Origin: Myxococcus qinghaiensis
GTDB lineage: Bacteria; Myxococcota; Myxococcia; Myxococcales; Myxococcaceae
Length of the DNA: 64,000 bases
Assembly: GCF_024198215.1 (NCBI RefSeq)
Contig: NZ_JAKCFA010000026.1
Span: 1 to 64,000, forward strand
Direction of reading: 5' to 3'
Shown: piece by piece, positions 42,346 through 49,896 of the stretch
Position numbering within the stretch: position 1 is the stretch's first letter
How the letters are laid out: each line of letters begins with the position of its first letter
The notes under the pieces: model-generated
Told to the model about the DNA's origin: nothing
The model's input: only the letters and a program-made list of their open reading frames with translations
The model's database searches: none
Translations under genes and position numbers: made by a program

Positions 42346-42969
42346 ATGTCCAACTACAAAATCCGTCCTGGCGACACCCTCTCCGGCCTGGCGGCCCGCT
42401 TCGGCACCACTGTCGAGAAGCTGGCCCGCGACAACAAGATCTCCAACCCCGACCTCATCTTCTCGGGCGCCAACCTGAGCATCGGCCACTCGACGAAGGA
42501 CACGTTCGACGCGGGCGGGAGCAACCAGGGCGTGCGCGGTGGGAACGACGTGGGCGGGCCTACGGGAGTGGGCCCCAGCAACGCGTCCAACAAGATGCAG
42601 CGGCTGGCCGAGGCGGCCCGCGCGGCGGCGATGGGCATGGGCGGCTACAACAGCCAGGGCCTCTGCGCCACGGGCGTGAGCCGGGCCATCAGCAACGCGC
42701 TGGGGATTGGCGTGTCGGGCAATGGCAACCAGATTGATAACAACCTGCCGCGTGACAAGTTCAAGCAGGTGGACATGACGCTGGAGGAGGCGCTGAAGAT
42801 TCCGGGCCTCGTCCTCACCTGGGAGAGCACCTCCTCGCGTCTGGGCAGCATCTACGGCCACACGGCGGTCACCCTCGGCGACGGTCACTCCTCCGCGAGC
42901 GACTTCATCGAGCGCAACACGACCAACAGCGGTCGCACGGGCTTCAAGGTCTTCATGCCCATCGAGTAG
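42346..42969 (+). CDS. LysM protein with a papain/CHAP-like Cys-His domain, no signal peptide
   Basis: The 207-residue product starts at the ATG at 42346 after AAGGAG. Residues 3-48 are a LysM domain (YKIRPGDTLSGLAARFGTTVE, then LARDNKISNPDLIFSGANLSI). A Gly-rich linker leads to a domain from about 85 with Cys107 in SQGLCATGVSRAI, His172 in YGHTAVTLGDG and acidic residues at 186-189, the order seen in CHAP/NlpC-P60-type amidases. The protein is probably a peptidoglycan-binding hydrolase. It has no N-terminal signal peptide, so export would need a dedicated system or lysis, as in phage endolysins and type VI effectors. The Cys-His role is by inspection only. Confidence 0.78.
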   Translation: MSNYKIRPGDTLSGLAARFGTTVEKLARDNKISNPDLIFSGANLSIGHSTKDTFDAGGSNQGVRGGNDVGGPTGVGPSNASNKMQRLAEAARAAAMGMGGYNSQGLCATGVSRAISNALGIGVSGNGNQIDNNLPRDKFKQVDMTLEEALKIPGLVLTWESTSSRLGSIYGHTAVTLGDGHSSASDFIERNTTNSGRTGFKVFMPIE

Positions 42970-42998
42970 CGCCCGTCACACACATCCCCGTGACTCCC

Positions 42999-43031
42999 GA
43001 AGCCCCTGGCCCCGAAATGGCCGGGGGCTTC
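42999..43031. terminator. hairpin between convergent LysM and DHS-like genes
   Basis: GAAGCCCCTGGCC at 42999-43011 pairs with GGCCGGGGGCTTC at 43019-43031 with a 7-nt loop and one mismatch. It lies between convergent stops at 42969 and 43068. Confidence 0.65.
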
Positions 43032-43067
43032 GTCGTTTCGTGGGAGACGCGCGCGGCGGAAGGCCGT

Positions 43068-44090
43068 TCAGCTCCGGTGCCGGGCGATGAGCGCGGCGGC
43101 CGCGGCCGGCTGGCCCTGGCATTCGAGCAGGGCGCGGAGGAGCAGCGGGGCGACGATGGTGGCGTCCGACTCGATGACGAACATGGGCGTCGTCTCCGTC
43201 AGCTTGTCCCAGGTGATCTTCTCGTTGGGCGTGGCCCCCGAGTAGGAGCCGTAGGACGTCGTCGAGTCGCTGATCTGGCAGAAGTACGCCCACGGCTTCA
43301 CGGGCTTCTGCAGGTCGTACTTCGTCGAGGGGACGACGCAGATGGGGAAGTCACCGGCGATGCCGCCACCAATCTGGAAGAAGCCGACCCCGTGGCCCGA
43401 GGAGAGCTCCTCGTAGCGGTCATAGAAGTCCGCCATGTACTCGATGCCCGACTTGACGATGCTGGCGCTGCACTCGCCCGTCTTCACGTAGGACGCGAAG
43501 ATGTTGCCGAAGGTCGAGTCCTCGTAGCCGGGGACGACGATGGGCAGCTTGCGCCGCGCCGCCTCCAGCAGCCAGCAGGCCTCCGGGTCCCCCTCGAACA
43601 CAGAGGAGTCCAGGGCCTGGATGAACTCGTAGAAGTACTCGTGCCAGAAGCGCCGCTCGCCGCGCGCGGTCGCGTTCTTCCACATGGGGACGACGATTTT
43701 CTCCACGGCCCGGAACGCCTCGTCCTCGGGGATGCTCGTGTCGGTGACCCGCCGCATCCGCTGCTCCAGGATTCGCGTGTCGTCCTGCTTGGTGAAGTAG
43801 CGGTACTCGGGGAAGTCCTTGTACGCGGAATGCGCGACGAGCCGGAAGAGCGACTCCTCCAGGTTGGCGCCCGTCACGGACAGGCCATGAATCAGCCCCG
43901 CGCGGATGGCGGGCGCGAGGGTGATGCCGAGCTGCGCGGACGACATGGCGCCCGCGACGCTCCAGAACATGCGGCCCCCCTTCGCGATGTGCTCCCAGTA
44001 GGCCAGGAGCGAATCGCGCGTCGCGCGCGCGTTGAAGTTCTTGTAGTTCGTGAGGATGAACTCCAGCACGGGAGTTTCGGATGCGGGCAT
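43068..44090 (-). CDS. deoxyhypusine-synthase-like enzyme
   Basis: The 340-residue product starts at the ATG at 44090, seven bases after GGAGG. The family blocks are present: GRMFWSVAGAMSSAQLG near 38-54, DSTFGNIFA near 190-198, GIAGDFPICVVPSTKYD near 245-261, and SYGSYSGATPNEKITWDKL near 278-297, where Lys296 is at the place of the catalytic Lys of deoxyhypusine synthase. Canonical DHS transfers a 4-aminobutyl group from spermidine to eIF5A; bacteria lack eIF5A, and related bacterial enzymes make homospermidine or act on unknown substrates. NAD-dependent, cytoplasmic. No polyamine genes are adjacent. The fold is secure, the substrate is not. Confidence 0.88.
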   Translation of the reverse strand: MPASETPVLEFILTNYKNFNARATRDSLLAYWEHIAKGGRMFWSVAGAMSSAQLGITLAPAIRAGLIHGLSVTGANLEESLFRLVAHSAYKDFPEYRYFTKQDDTRILEQRMRRVTDTSIPEDEAFRAVEKIVVPMWKNATARGERRFWHEYFYEFIQALDSSVFEGDPEACWLLEAARRKLPIVVPGYEDSTFGNIFASYVKTGECSASIVKSGIEYMADFYDRYEELSSGHGVGFFQIGGGIAGDFPICVVPSTKYDLQKPVKPWAYFCQISDSTTSYGSYSGATPNEKITWDKLTETTPMFVIESDATIVAPLLLRALLECQGQPAAAAALIARHRS

Positions 44091-44270
44091 GCGGGCCTCC
44101 AGCAACGACGTGGTCGAAGCTCGGGCGGCACCCATTCGAGAGAAAAAGCCACCCGAGGACACCCTACGGTCTCGACGAAACGTCGGACCGCCATCGGAGC
44201 GTCAAGTGGCTGCCGGCTGGCTACCACGCGGGGCGGCGTGGGGCCACGGCATTTCGCGCGCCGGCCCACG

Positions 44271-44306
44271 CGCGCCCGCGCTCCTGAAGGAAGGGAGGCG
44301 GGCGCG
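44271..44306. terminator. hairpin after the TetR gene
   Basis: CGCGCCCGC at 44271-44279 pairs perfectly with GCGGGCGCG at 44298-44306, with CTCCT/AGGGAG extending the stem inside. It lies 20 bp beyond the stop of the minus-strand TetR gene at 44326. Confidence 0.5.
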
Positions 44307-44325
44307 GGCCCGGAGCGGTAGCGCC

Positions 44326-44922
44326 CTACCCCTCGGCCCAGGCGTCCACCTCGCCCGCGGCGGCGCGCGCGAGCTTCGCCGCGGCCGCCGGGTCCAACCG
44401 CGCGGTGACGAGCACGCCGATGACGGACCCCACCAGCAGCTCCACCCGGCGGGCCACCGTCTTCTTGGGAATCACCCCCGCCCGCGCCGCCGCATCGAGG
44501 GCGCGCGTCAGGTGTCCCTGCAGCAGGGCCCGGTAGTCCTCCACCGCGCGATGGGCCTCGGCGTCATGCGGAGCCAGCTCCGTGGCCGTGTTGACGAGCA
44601 GGCACCCCCTCCGCGTCAGCGTCGGCGGCGCGGTGCCCATCGTCGTCGCGAGTGACTCGAAGTACGTCGTCACCTGCCCAAGCCCCGCCGGCCCCGTGGC
44701 GAAGACCGTCAGCCGGGGCGCAATCACCTCCTGGAGGTACAGCGCCACCGCCCGCGCGAACAGCGCGCGCTTGCTCTCGAACGCCTGGTACAGGCTGGAG
44801 CGGTTCAGCCCCGTGGCCACCTCCAGGTCCGCCAGCGACGTGGCCTCGTAGCCCCGAGACCAGAACACCCCCAGCGCCTTGCGCACCGCCTCCGTCTCGT
44901 CGAACGCACGCGTCCGCGCCAC
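44326..44922 (-). CDS. TetR/AcrR-family transcriptional regulator
   Basis: The 198-residue product starts MARTRAFDETEAVRKALGVF. The HTH lies at about 10-55 with TSLADLEVATGLNRSSLYQAFESKRAL, the signature of the subgroup with LNRxSLYxxFxSK. The C-terminal domain has the GCLLVNTATELAP segment (about 105-117) typical of this subgroup's ligand domain. It is divergent from the DUF1304 gene with a large inverted repeat between. Predicted to repress that gene and itself. The ligand is unknown. Confidence 0.93.
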   Translation of the reverse strand: MARTRAFDETEAVRKALGVFWSRGYEATSLADLEVATGLNRSSLYQAFESKRALFARAVALYLQEVIAPRLTVFATGPAGLGQVTTYFESLATTMGTAPPTLTRRGCLLVNTATELAPHDAEAHRAVEDYRALLQGHLTRALDAAARAGVIPKKTVARRVELLVGSVIGVLVTARLDPAAAAKLARAAAGEVDAWAEG

Positions 44923-44932
44923 GTCACCCTCC

Positions 44933-44988
44933 TTGACAATTCTGGACCGACCGTTTCAATATGGATTCGGAACCGACTGGTCCAGAAT
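44933..44988. promoter_or_regulatory. promoter with overlapping 50-bp inverted repeat between TetR and DUF1304 genes
   Basis: ATTCTGGACC at 44939-44948 and GGTCCAGAAT at 44979-44988 are a perfect 10-bp inverted pair about 40 bp apart, centre to centre. An exact TTGACA at 44933-44938 overlaps the left arm, and a weak CAATAT at 44957-44962 is an 18-bp-spaced -10 candidate for the DUF1304 gene. Two TetR dimers could bind and block the promoter. Confidence 0.6.
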
Positions 44989-45013
44989 ACCGAAATCCCG
45001 GAGGGGAGTCATC

Positions 45014-45403
45014 ATGTCGTCACTGGCGCAAATCTTCGCGGTCATTTCAGCGCTCATCCACGTGTTGTTCTTCGTGATGGAGAGCATCCTCTTCTCGCGG
45101 CCGGAGGTGTGGATGCGCTTCGGGCTGAAGTCGCAGGCGGACGCGGATGTGCTGAAGACGATGGCGCTGAACCAGGGCTTCTACAACCTGTTCCTCGCGC
45201 TGGGCGTGCTGGTGGGCGTGGTGCTGGTGAACAGGGGCGCGGTGACGTCCGGAGTGTCGGCCGTCGTGTTCGGCTGCGCGTGCATGGTGCTGGCGGCGCT
45301 GGTGCTCGTGTCGAGCAACCGTCACTTCGTCACGGCCAGCCTCGTCCAGGGCGCGCTGCCGCTCCTGGCCATCTGCCTGGTGGTGGTGCAGTCGCGCGGG
45401 TGA
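45014..45403 (+). CDS. DUF1304 membrane protein
   Basis: The 129-residue product starts at the ATG at 45014 after GGAGGGGAGTC. Four transmembrane helices are predicted (about 4-26, 54-74, 80-100, 107-125). The N-terminal block IFAVISALIHVLFFVMESILF, then W..FG and MALNQGFYNLFLALG near 46-62, is the signature of DUF1304. Members are small inner-membrane proteins of unknown role, often beside TetR or MarR regulators as here. A hairpin follows the stop. Confidence 0.92.
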   Translation: MSSLAQIFAVISALIHVLFFVMESILFSRPEVWMRFGLKSQADADVLKTMALNQGFYNLFLALGVLVGVVLVNRGAVTSGVSAVVFGCACMVLAALVLVSSNRHFVTASLVQGALPLLAICLVVVQSRG

Positions 45404-45411
45404 GGCCACGA

Positions 45412-45442
45412 GGCGCTCCGGAGGACTCCCGTCCGAAGCGCC
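45412..45442. terminator. hairpin between convergent genes
   Basis: GGCGCT-c-CGGA at 45412-45422 pairs with TCCG-a-AGCGCC at 45432-45442. It begins 8 bp after the DUF1304 stop, before the convergent stop at 45470. Confidence 0.55.
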
Positions 45443-45469
45443 CCATGGATTGCGTCAAGTCACGTCACC

Positions 45470-46303
45470 TCAGGGCAGCTTCACCTCGATGAACGCGACA
45501 GGGACGCCACCGTTGGACCACGAGAGGGCCTGGTCACAACTGAACGTCCACTGCGCCGCGGCCCAGACGGGATAGAGGCCCGGCTGCTGCGGGGCGATGA
45601 GCGTGAAGGACTGCTCCGTGACGTTCACCACGCCCCCGCCACTATAGAGGCACGCCTTGGAGCCCTGCTCGACTCCGAAGATGACCTGGGAGATGCAACT
45701 CGGGCATCCCCCCGCCGCCGCGTTGATGGAGTAGTTCGTGGTGATGGTGACGGGCGCGCCCGGGAAGACGTTGATCTTGTGCGAGGTGTTGCCGTTCAGC
45801 TTTACCTTGGACACCGAGCCCCAGCTCCACACCCACGGGTCTCCGTGGACGCCCACCAGCCCCAGCGCGGGCCCACCTTGCGTGACGGACCGAGCCACCT
45901 CGCAGTCCGGCGTCCGCGCGGGGCTGGCCCACAGCGGGTAGATGCCAGGGGTGGGGGGTGCGGTGAGCTTGAACTCGGCATGGCCCTGAAGCGTCCCCAC
46001 CCCACTGTAGATGCACTCGTTGCTTCCCTCGGGGAGGCCGAAGACGAGCTGCGTGTTGCAGTCGATGCAGGGCTCGGCGACGTTCCCCACGAAGAAGTCC
46101 GTCGCCACGACGACGGGCATCCCCGGACCGGTGGCCACGGTGCGGTGCCCCGGCCCCACCGTGACATCCGTCACGTTGATGAGAGGCCCCCACTGGAAGT
46201 TGTTGGAGGGCGGGAGGGGAACCTGCCCCTGGGCGTGTCCCACGCCCGCGAGTCCCAACCCCAAGACGGCAATCCAGCGCGCTACGCTTGTCTTCAAGGA
46301 CAT
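45470..46303 (-). CDS. secreted protein with two tandem beta-repeats
   Basis: The 277-residue product starts at the ATG at 46303, four bases after GGAGG. A signal peptide ends GVGHAQG near residue 25. The mature part is an internal duplication of about 120 residues: each half has VxxGAPVxxxTxYxxN / GMPVVVATDFFVGN, a CxxC pair (EPCIDCNTQLVFG and GCPSCISQVIFG), an Asn/Lys-(E/A)C(I/L)YSG strand, and TPGIYPLWAS / QPGLYPVWAA, then a (D)C. The repeats suggest two disulfide-closed beta-sandwiches. Extracellular or periplasmic. I do not recognise the family. Confidence 0.82.
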   Translation of the reverse strand: MSLKTSVARWIAVLGLGLAGVGHAQGQVPLPPSNNFQWGPLINVTDVTVGPGHRTVATGPGMPVVVATDFFVGNVAEPCIDCNTQLVFGLPEGSNECIYSGVGTLQGHAEFKLTAPPTPGIYPLWASPARTPDCEVARSVTQGGPALGLVGVHGDPWVWSWGSVSKVKLNGNTSHKINVFPGAPVTITTNYSINAAAGGCPSCISQVIFGVEQGSKACLYSGGGVVNVTEQSFTLIAPQQPGLYPVWAAAQWTFSCDQALSWSNGGVPVAFIEVKLP

Positions 46304-46501
46304 AAGGCCTCCTGGCACCTGGCCAGTCCCGGACGAGGGGGATTCCCCATCCGCGAGAACTGCCCCTCTCCGACTTCGGCCGTATTTCCTTGTGATTCCG
46401 AACAGACAAATCCTGGCAGTTCCCCCACCAGCGCAAGCCGGCAGGCAATGACAGGGGTTGCGAGGACCCGAGGGAAAACCCCCGGGTCCATCGCCACACG
46501 A

Positions 46502-47395
46502 CTACGGCACCGGGCTGACGTCCACGTCGATGACGCGCGGCTCCTCGGTGTGCGTGGTGCCGGTGCCGGCGGCCATCGAGGCCCCCACCACCAGCGTCAG
46601 CGCCCAGTCCCCCGTGGCGAGCCGGGTGGGCACGTACTTCCAGGACAGGCGCACGGCGCCCGTGGTCTCCCCTTCGGCGACCAGGGCGGCCGTGGCGCGC
46701 TGCTGGATGTCCGCCGTGCTCAGCCGGGTGCGCAGCAGGTGGCCCGTGCGCGCCAGGGCCGGCCAGGAGATGAGCGCGCGCTGGAAGGTGCCATCCACGC
46801 CGTGGGACACCACCGCGCGGTGGCCCTGGACGCGGATGCCATTGATGGCGCGCATCACGAAGGTCTTGTAGCGGTGGAGCTCCGGCACCGCGGTGACGCC
46901 GGTCTCCTCCGTCTCCAGATAGGACTTCACCTGGAGCACCTGGCCCATCTCCGAGGTGGGGATGCCCCAGCGCTGCAGCCGGGCGATGGCGGTGCGCTGC
47001 ATCACCGCGGGCTCCTGGGGGACGGCGGGGCCGCTGCCCAGCTTGTTGAGCACCAGCGCCTGCCCCTCGGACGGGTCATTCTCCAGCGTCCAGGTGCGCG
47101 ACTCCAAATCCTTGCGCGAGCCGAGCGTCCCCGTCGTGGTGAAGGTCTCGGTCGAGCCCACCAGGGCCCCCTGCAGCACCGAGTCGTTGAAGGCGGTGCG
47201 AGGAAGCAGGTCGGTGGGGATGCCCCCGGTGGGCGGAGTGGCAATCAGGGTGGTGTCGAACACGAAGCCCGTGGTGGTCGCGGACGCGACCTGCGTCTGG
47301 GGCTCCACGGGGTCGACGACGGGAACCGGGCTGTCGCAGCCGAGCGCGGCGGCGAGTGGGAGGGCGGTCAGGAATCGGATGAGTTGGGTCTTCAT
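46502..47395 (-). CDS. lipoprotein downstream of a caspase-like gene
   Basis: The 297-residue product is read from the ATG at 47395. The leader MKTQLIRFLTALPLAAALGC ends in a LGC lipobox. The mature part is Thr/Val-rich then alternates strands and helices: LQRWGIPTSEMGQVLQVKS, HRYKTFVMRAINGIRVQGHR, RLSTADIQQRATAAL, LSWKYVPTRLATGDWALTLV. The last part resembles a peptidase-propeptide/PepSY-like alternation, but I am not confident. It starts 42 bp after the caspase-like gene's stop, on the same strand, so it is likely its operon partner, possibly a substrate or inhibitor (inference). Confidence 0.75.
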   Translation of the reverse strand: MKTQLIRFLTALPLAAALGCDSPVPVVDPVEPQTQVASATTTGFVFDTTLIATPPTGGIPTDLLPRTAFNDSVLQGALVGSTETFTTTGTLGSRKDLESRTWTLENDPSEGQALVLNKLGSGPAVPQEPAVMQRTAIARLQRWGIPTSEMGQVLQVKSYLETEETGVTAVPELHRYKTFVMRAINGIRVQGHRAVVSHGVDGTFQRALISWPALARTGHLLRTRLSTADIQQRATAALVAEGETTGAVRLSWKYVPTRLATGDWALTLVVGASMAAGTGTTHTEEPRVIDVDVSPVP

Positions 47396-47436
47396 GGCGT
47401 TTCGTTCTCTCTGAACAGGGGCGAAGGAGACGGGGG

Positions 47437-48318
47437 TCAATCCGGCAGCTGCTGGCCGCCGGAGGGGTCACAACCGCCCACGTAGAAGATGGTGGAGGCG
47501 ACCTTGGCGCCGGTGTTCTTGCGGTCCCTCCAGCCGCCCGCCTCGAACATCGCGACCCGCTGCGCCTTCGTCTCGCCGAAGACGATGGACACGGGGCAGT
47601 CGTCGTTGTTCGCGCCCGGGTCCTTGTCGTAGGCCTCGTCGATCCAGTTCTCCCCCACGCCATCCGACCGCGACTGGGACGCGTAGCGCTTCACGTAGTC
47701 CTTCACGAAGCTGCCGCACGACGAGTTCCCGTGGAAGGCATTCCACATGGTGAAGCCGCTGGTGCTCGTCACGAGCGCCGTGCGGTAACCGCCCTGCTTC
47801 CAGACCTGGTAGTCGCCCGACTGGCAGGCCTTGATGACGGCGATGTTCAGCTTCCCGTTGCCCAGCCGCATGTGGGTGTCCGTGATGGCCGAGCACGCGT
47901 CCAGGTTGCTCCCCATCACCAGCCAGCTGTTGAGGTTCGTCTCACTGTGGCCGCCGTGCGTGTGGACGTAGAGGACATCCGCGTCGTCCACGCCCGCGTT
48001 GACCTGGGTGTCCTTCGCGTTCGCCGCGCTCCCCTTGGACGCATCCGTCCAGAGGTCCGTGCGCGCGCTGGTGTTGTTGAGCGTGTGGACGTCCGTCCAC
48101 AGCCCCGCGCTCATCAGCGTGGTGAAGTAGCTGGCGAACTCCCCCGCCGTCTGCGTGTGGACGGAGTGCGACTCGGCATTGCACTGGCCGCTCGCCGCGC
48201 CGTTGAAGTTCGCGATGCCGTAGACATGGGTCTCGTTCGCCAGCGCCGCCGCGGGCAGGAGCAGCGCCCCCGCGAGCGTCGCGCTCGTCCACTGCCTGGT
48301 GTGCTTCCGGAGCTTCAT
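47437..48318 (-). CDS. secreted caspase-fold-like protein (candidate Cys peptidase)
   Basis: The 293-residue product starts at the ATG at 48318. A signal peptide ends PAAALANE near residue 29. A His/Cys pair in the order and context of clan CD peptidases is visible: strand-ending VLYVHTHGGH with His121 before GG (caspase/gingipain HG motif), then, 40 residues later, the strand LNIAVIKACQSGD with Cys165 (the ACxxG motif). DUF6345-type secreted proteins have this arrangement. The remaining part is Asn/Asp-rich with Cys and a VFGETKAQRVAMF helix. Predicted periplasmic or secreted. Peptidase activity is inference; it could be a non-peptidase relative. Confidence 0.75.
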   Translation of the reverse strand: MKLRKHTRQWTSATLAGALLLPAAALANETHVYGIANFNGAASGQCNAESHSVHTQTAGEFASYFTTLMSAGLWTDVHTLNNTSARTDLWTDASKGSAANAKDTQVNAGVDDADVLYVHTHGGHSETNLNSWLVMGSNLDACSAITDTHMRLGNGKLNIAVIKACQSGDYQVWKQGGYRTALVTSTSGFTMWNAFHGNSSCGSFVKDYVKRYASQSRSDGVGENWIDEAYDKDPGANNDDCPVSIVFGETKAQRVAMFEAGGWRDRKNTGAKVASTIFYVGGCDPSGGQQLPD

Positions 48319-48569
48319 GGTCCTGCTCTCCCCCCGCGTGGGGTGTCGATGGTGGGCCTGTCACGGCGGGAGAGGCACACGCGGTGGCGCCGTGCGTTCT
48401 CCGGCCTCGGCTCATCAACGAAAGTCGCGGGGATTTCCCCTCACCGGCCTCGTGCGTGGGTTCCCACATCGACGCGGCGCGGGGTGTGGTGACACGATGT
48501 CCGGGTCGCCCGGCCCCTCCTCCGGCACCTCTCGGGCGCCTCGAACGTCACCTGGAAAGGTCGTGGGCC

Positions 48570-49307
48570 ATGTCGGCGCAGTATGACCAGATTGGAGAGA
48601 AGGTCGCGGACTGGGACGTGCTGCCGGTGCGCTCGGAGTACATCGAGGGCTACACCTTCTTCAAGGTCTTGGGCCCCGTGGCCGGGCAGGACGTCCTGGA
48701 CCTGGCCTGTGGCGACGGGCTGTACACGCGACAGCTCAAGGAGCGAGGCGCCCGGCGCGTGGTCGGCGTCGACATCTCCGAGGAGATGATTCGCGTCGCC
48801 CGGCGAATGGAAGCGGAGCGGCCGCTGGGCCTCGAGTACCACGTGTCGGACGTCGCCGACCTGGCGTCCCTGGGCACGTTCGAGGTGGTGACGGCCATCT
48901 ATCTCCTGCACTACGCGCACTCGCCGGAGCACATGCTGCGAATGTGCCGGAACATCCATGCGCACCTGAAGCCGGGCGGCAGCTTCGTCACCTATTCGTT
49001 CAACCCCGAGTTCAGCGCGCTGGGGCCCAACAGCACCCCGTATGGCATCACGATGTTGGACTTCCCGGAGTCTCCTCGGGAGGGGCAGATGATCTCCGCG
49101 GAGCTGCACACGAAGACGCCCTTCACCATCCACTTCTCCTATTGGAGCCGGGACACGTACGAGCGCGCGCTTCGCGAGGCGGGCTTCCGAACCCTCACGT
49201 GGATGCGTCCCGAGTGCTCCCCCGAGGGAATCGCGCGATATGGCCGGGAATTCTGGCGGGACTACCTGGAGAACCCTCACGCGGTGGCGCTGCGCTGCGA
49301 GCGGTGA
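48570..49307 (+). CDS. class I SAM-dependent methyltransferase
   Basis: The 245-residue product starts at the ATG at 48570 after GGAAAGG. Motif I VLDLACGDGLYTR near 43-55, motif post-I VVGVDISEEMI near 66-76, and a C-terminal LxPGGSFV near 130-138 define a Rossmann methyltransferase of the UbiE/BchM-like small-molecule type. No regulatory or membrane segments. It is 21 bp upstream of the Imm11-like gene on the same strand, so they may be co-transcribed. The methyl acceptor is unknown. Confidence 0.93.
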   Translation: MSAQYDQIGEKVADWDVLPVRSEYIEGYTFFKVLGPVAGQDVLDLACGDGLYTRQLKERGARRVVGVDISEEMIRVARRMEAERPLGLEYHVSDVADLASLGTFEVVTAIYLLHYAHSPEHMLRMCRNIHAHLKPGGSFVTYSFNPEFSALGPNSTPYGITMLDFPESPREGQMISAELHTKTPFTIHFSYWSRDTYERALREAGFRTLTWMRPECSPEGIARYGREFWRDYLENPHAVALRCER

Positions 49308-49328
49308 GCCCCGAAAGGAACGTCCCGC

Positions 49329-49820
49329 ATGTCGCCTCCCTATTTCGTCCTGCGAGTGGAAGACCCCCAGGACGGAGCCCGCGCCCGGCTCCACTACAAG
49401 CGCGACCAGCCCACGCGCAGCTGGATGACCGGCGTGGCCTTCGCATCACCCCCGCCCACGCCCATCCTCCTGGAGCTGCGCGGGACGGACGAGGAGGGCT
49501 GGGTGCTGGGAGATGTGTGGCTGACGCCCCTCTGCGTCATGTCCCATCGCCTGCATGCGGTGCTGAAGCAGGCGGGCGTGGACAACCTCGCGACCTACCC
49601 CGCCATCCTGAGAGACCCGGTGACGGAGACGGACCACACCGACTTCGTCGCCTTCAATCTGGTGGGCAAGCGTCCGAAGGCGGACCCGGCAGGGGCCCTG
49701 TTGTTCCGCCTGGAGGAAGCCGTGAATGTCATCGTGATTCACGACACGCTCCGCCGCGCGATCGAAGCCGCGGGCATCGACACGTTGACCTTCCTCGCCC
49801 CCAAGGACTTCGCGGGCTGA
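49329..49820 (+). CDS. Imm11 (DUF1629)-like protein
   Basis: The 163-residue product starts at the ATG at 49329. The C-terminal half has the arrangement I recognise from myxobacterial Imm11-family proteins: YPAILRDPVT, DFVAFNLVGKRPKAD, LFRLEEAVNVIVIHDTLRRAIEAAG and IDTLTFLAPKDFAG at the end. Imm11 proteins are predicted immunity factors to polymorphic toxins, but in myxobacteria they are numerous and mostly orphan, as here: no toxin gene adjoins it. It follows a methyltransferase gene by 21 bp. Cytoplasmic, no signal peptide. Confidence 0.85.
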   Translation: MSPPYFVLRVEDPQDGARARLHYKRDQPTRSWMTGVAFASPPPTPILLELRGTDEEGWVLGDVWLTPLCVMSHRLHAVLKQAGVDNLATYPAILRDPVTETDHTDFVAFNLVGKRPKADPAGALLFRLEEAVNVIVIHDTLRRAIEAAGIDTLTFLAPKDFAG

Positions 49821-49826
49821 GGCGGC

Positions 49827-49868
49827 GTCGAGGAGCCCGCACGTGAGTGCGAGACGGGGCTCCTCGAC
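49827..49868. terminator. long bidirectional terminator hairpin
   Basis: GTCGAGGAGCCC at 49827-49838 pairs perfectly with GGGCTCCTCGAC at 49857-49868; a GCAC/GTGC stem is nested inside. It lies between convergent stops at 49820 and 49897. Confidence 0.75.
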
Positions 49869-49896
49869 GGCCGTCGACCAGGTGCGCCTGGCTCAC

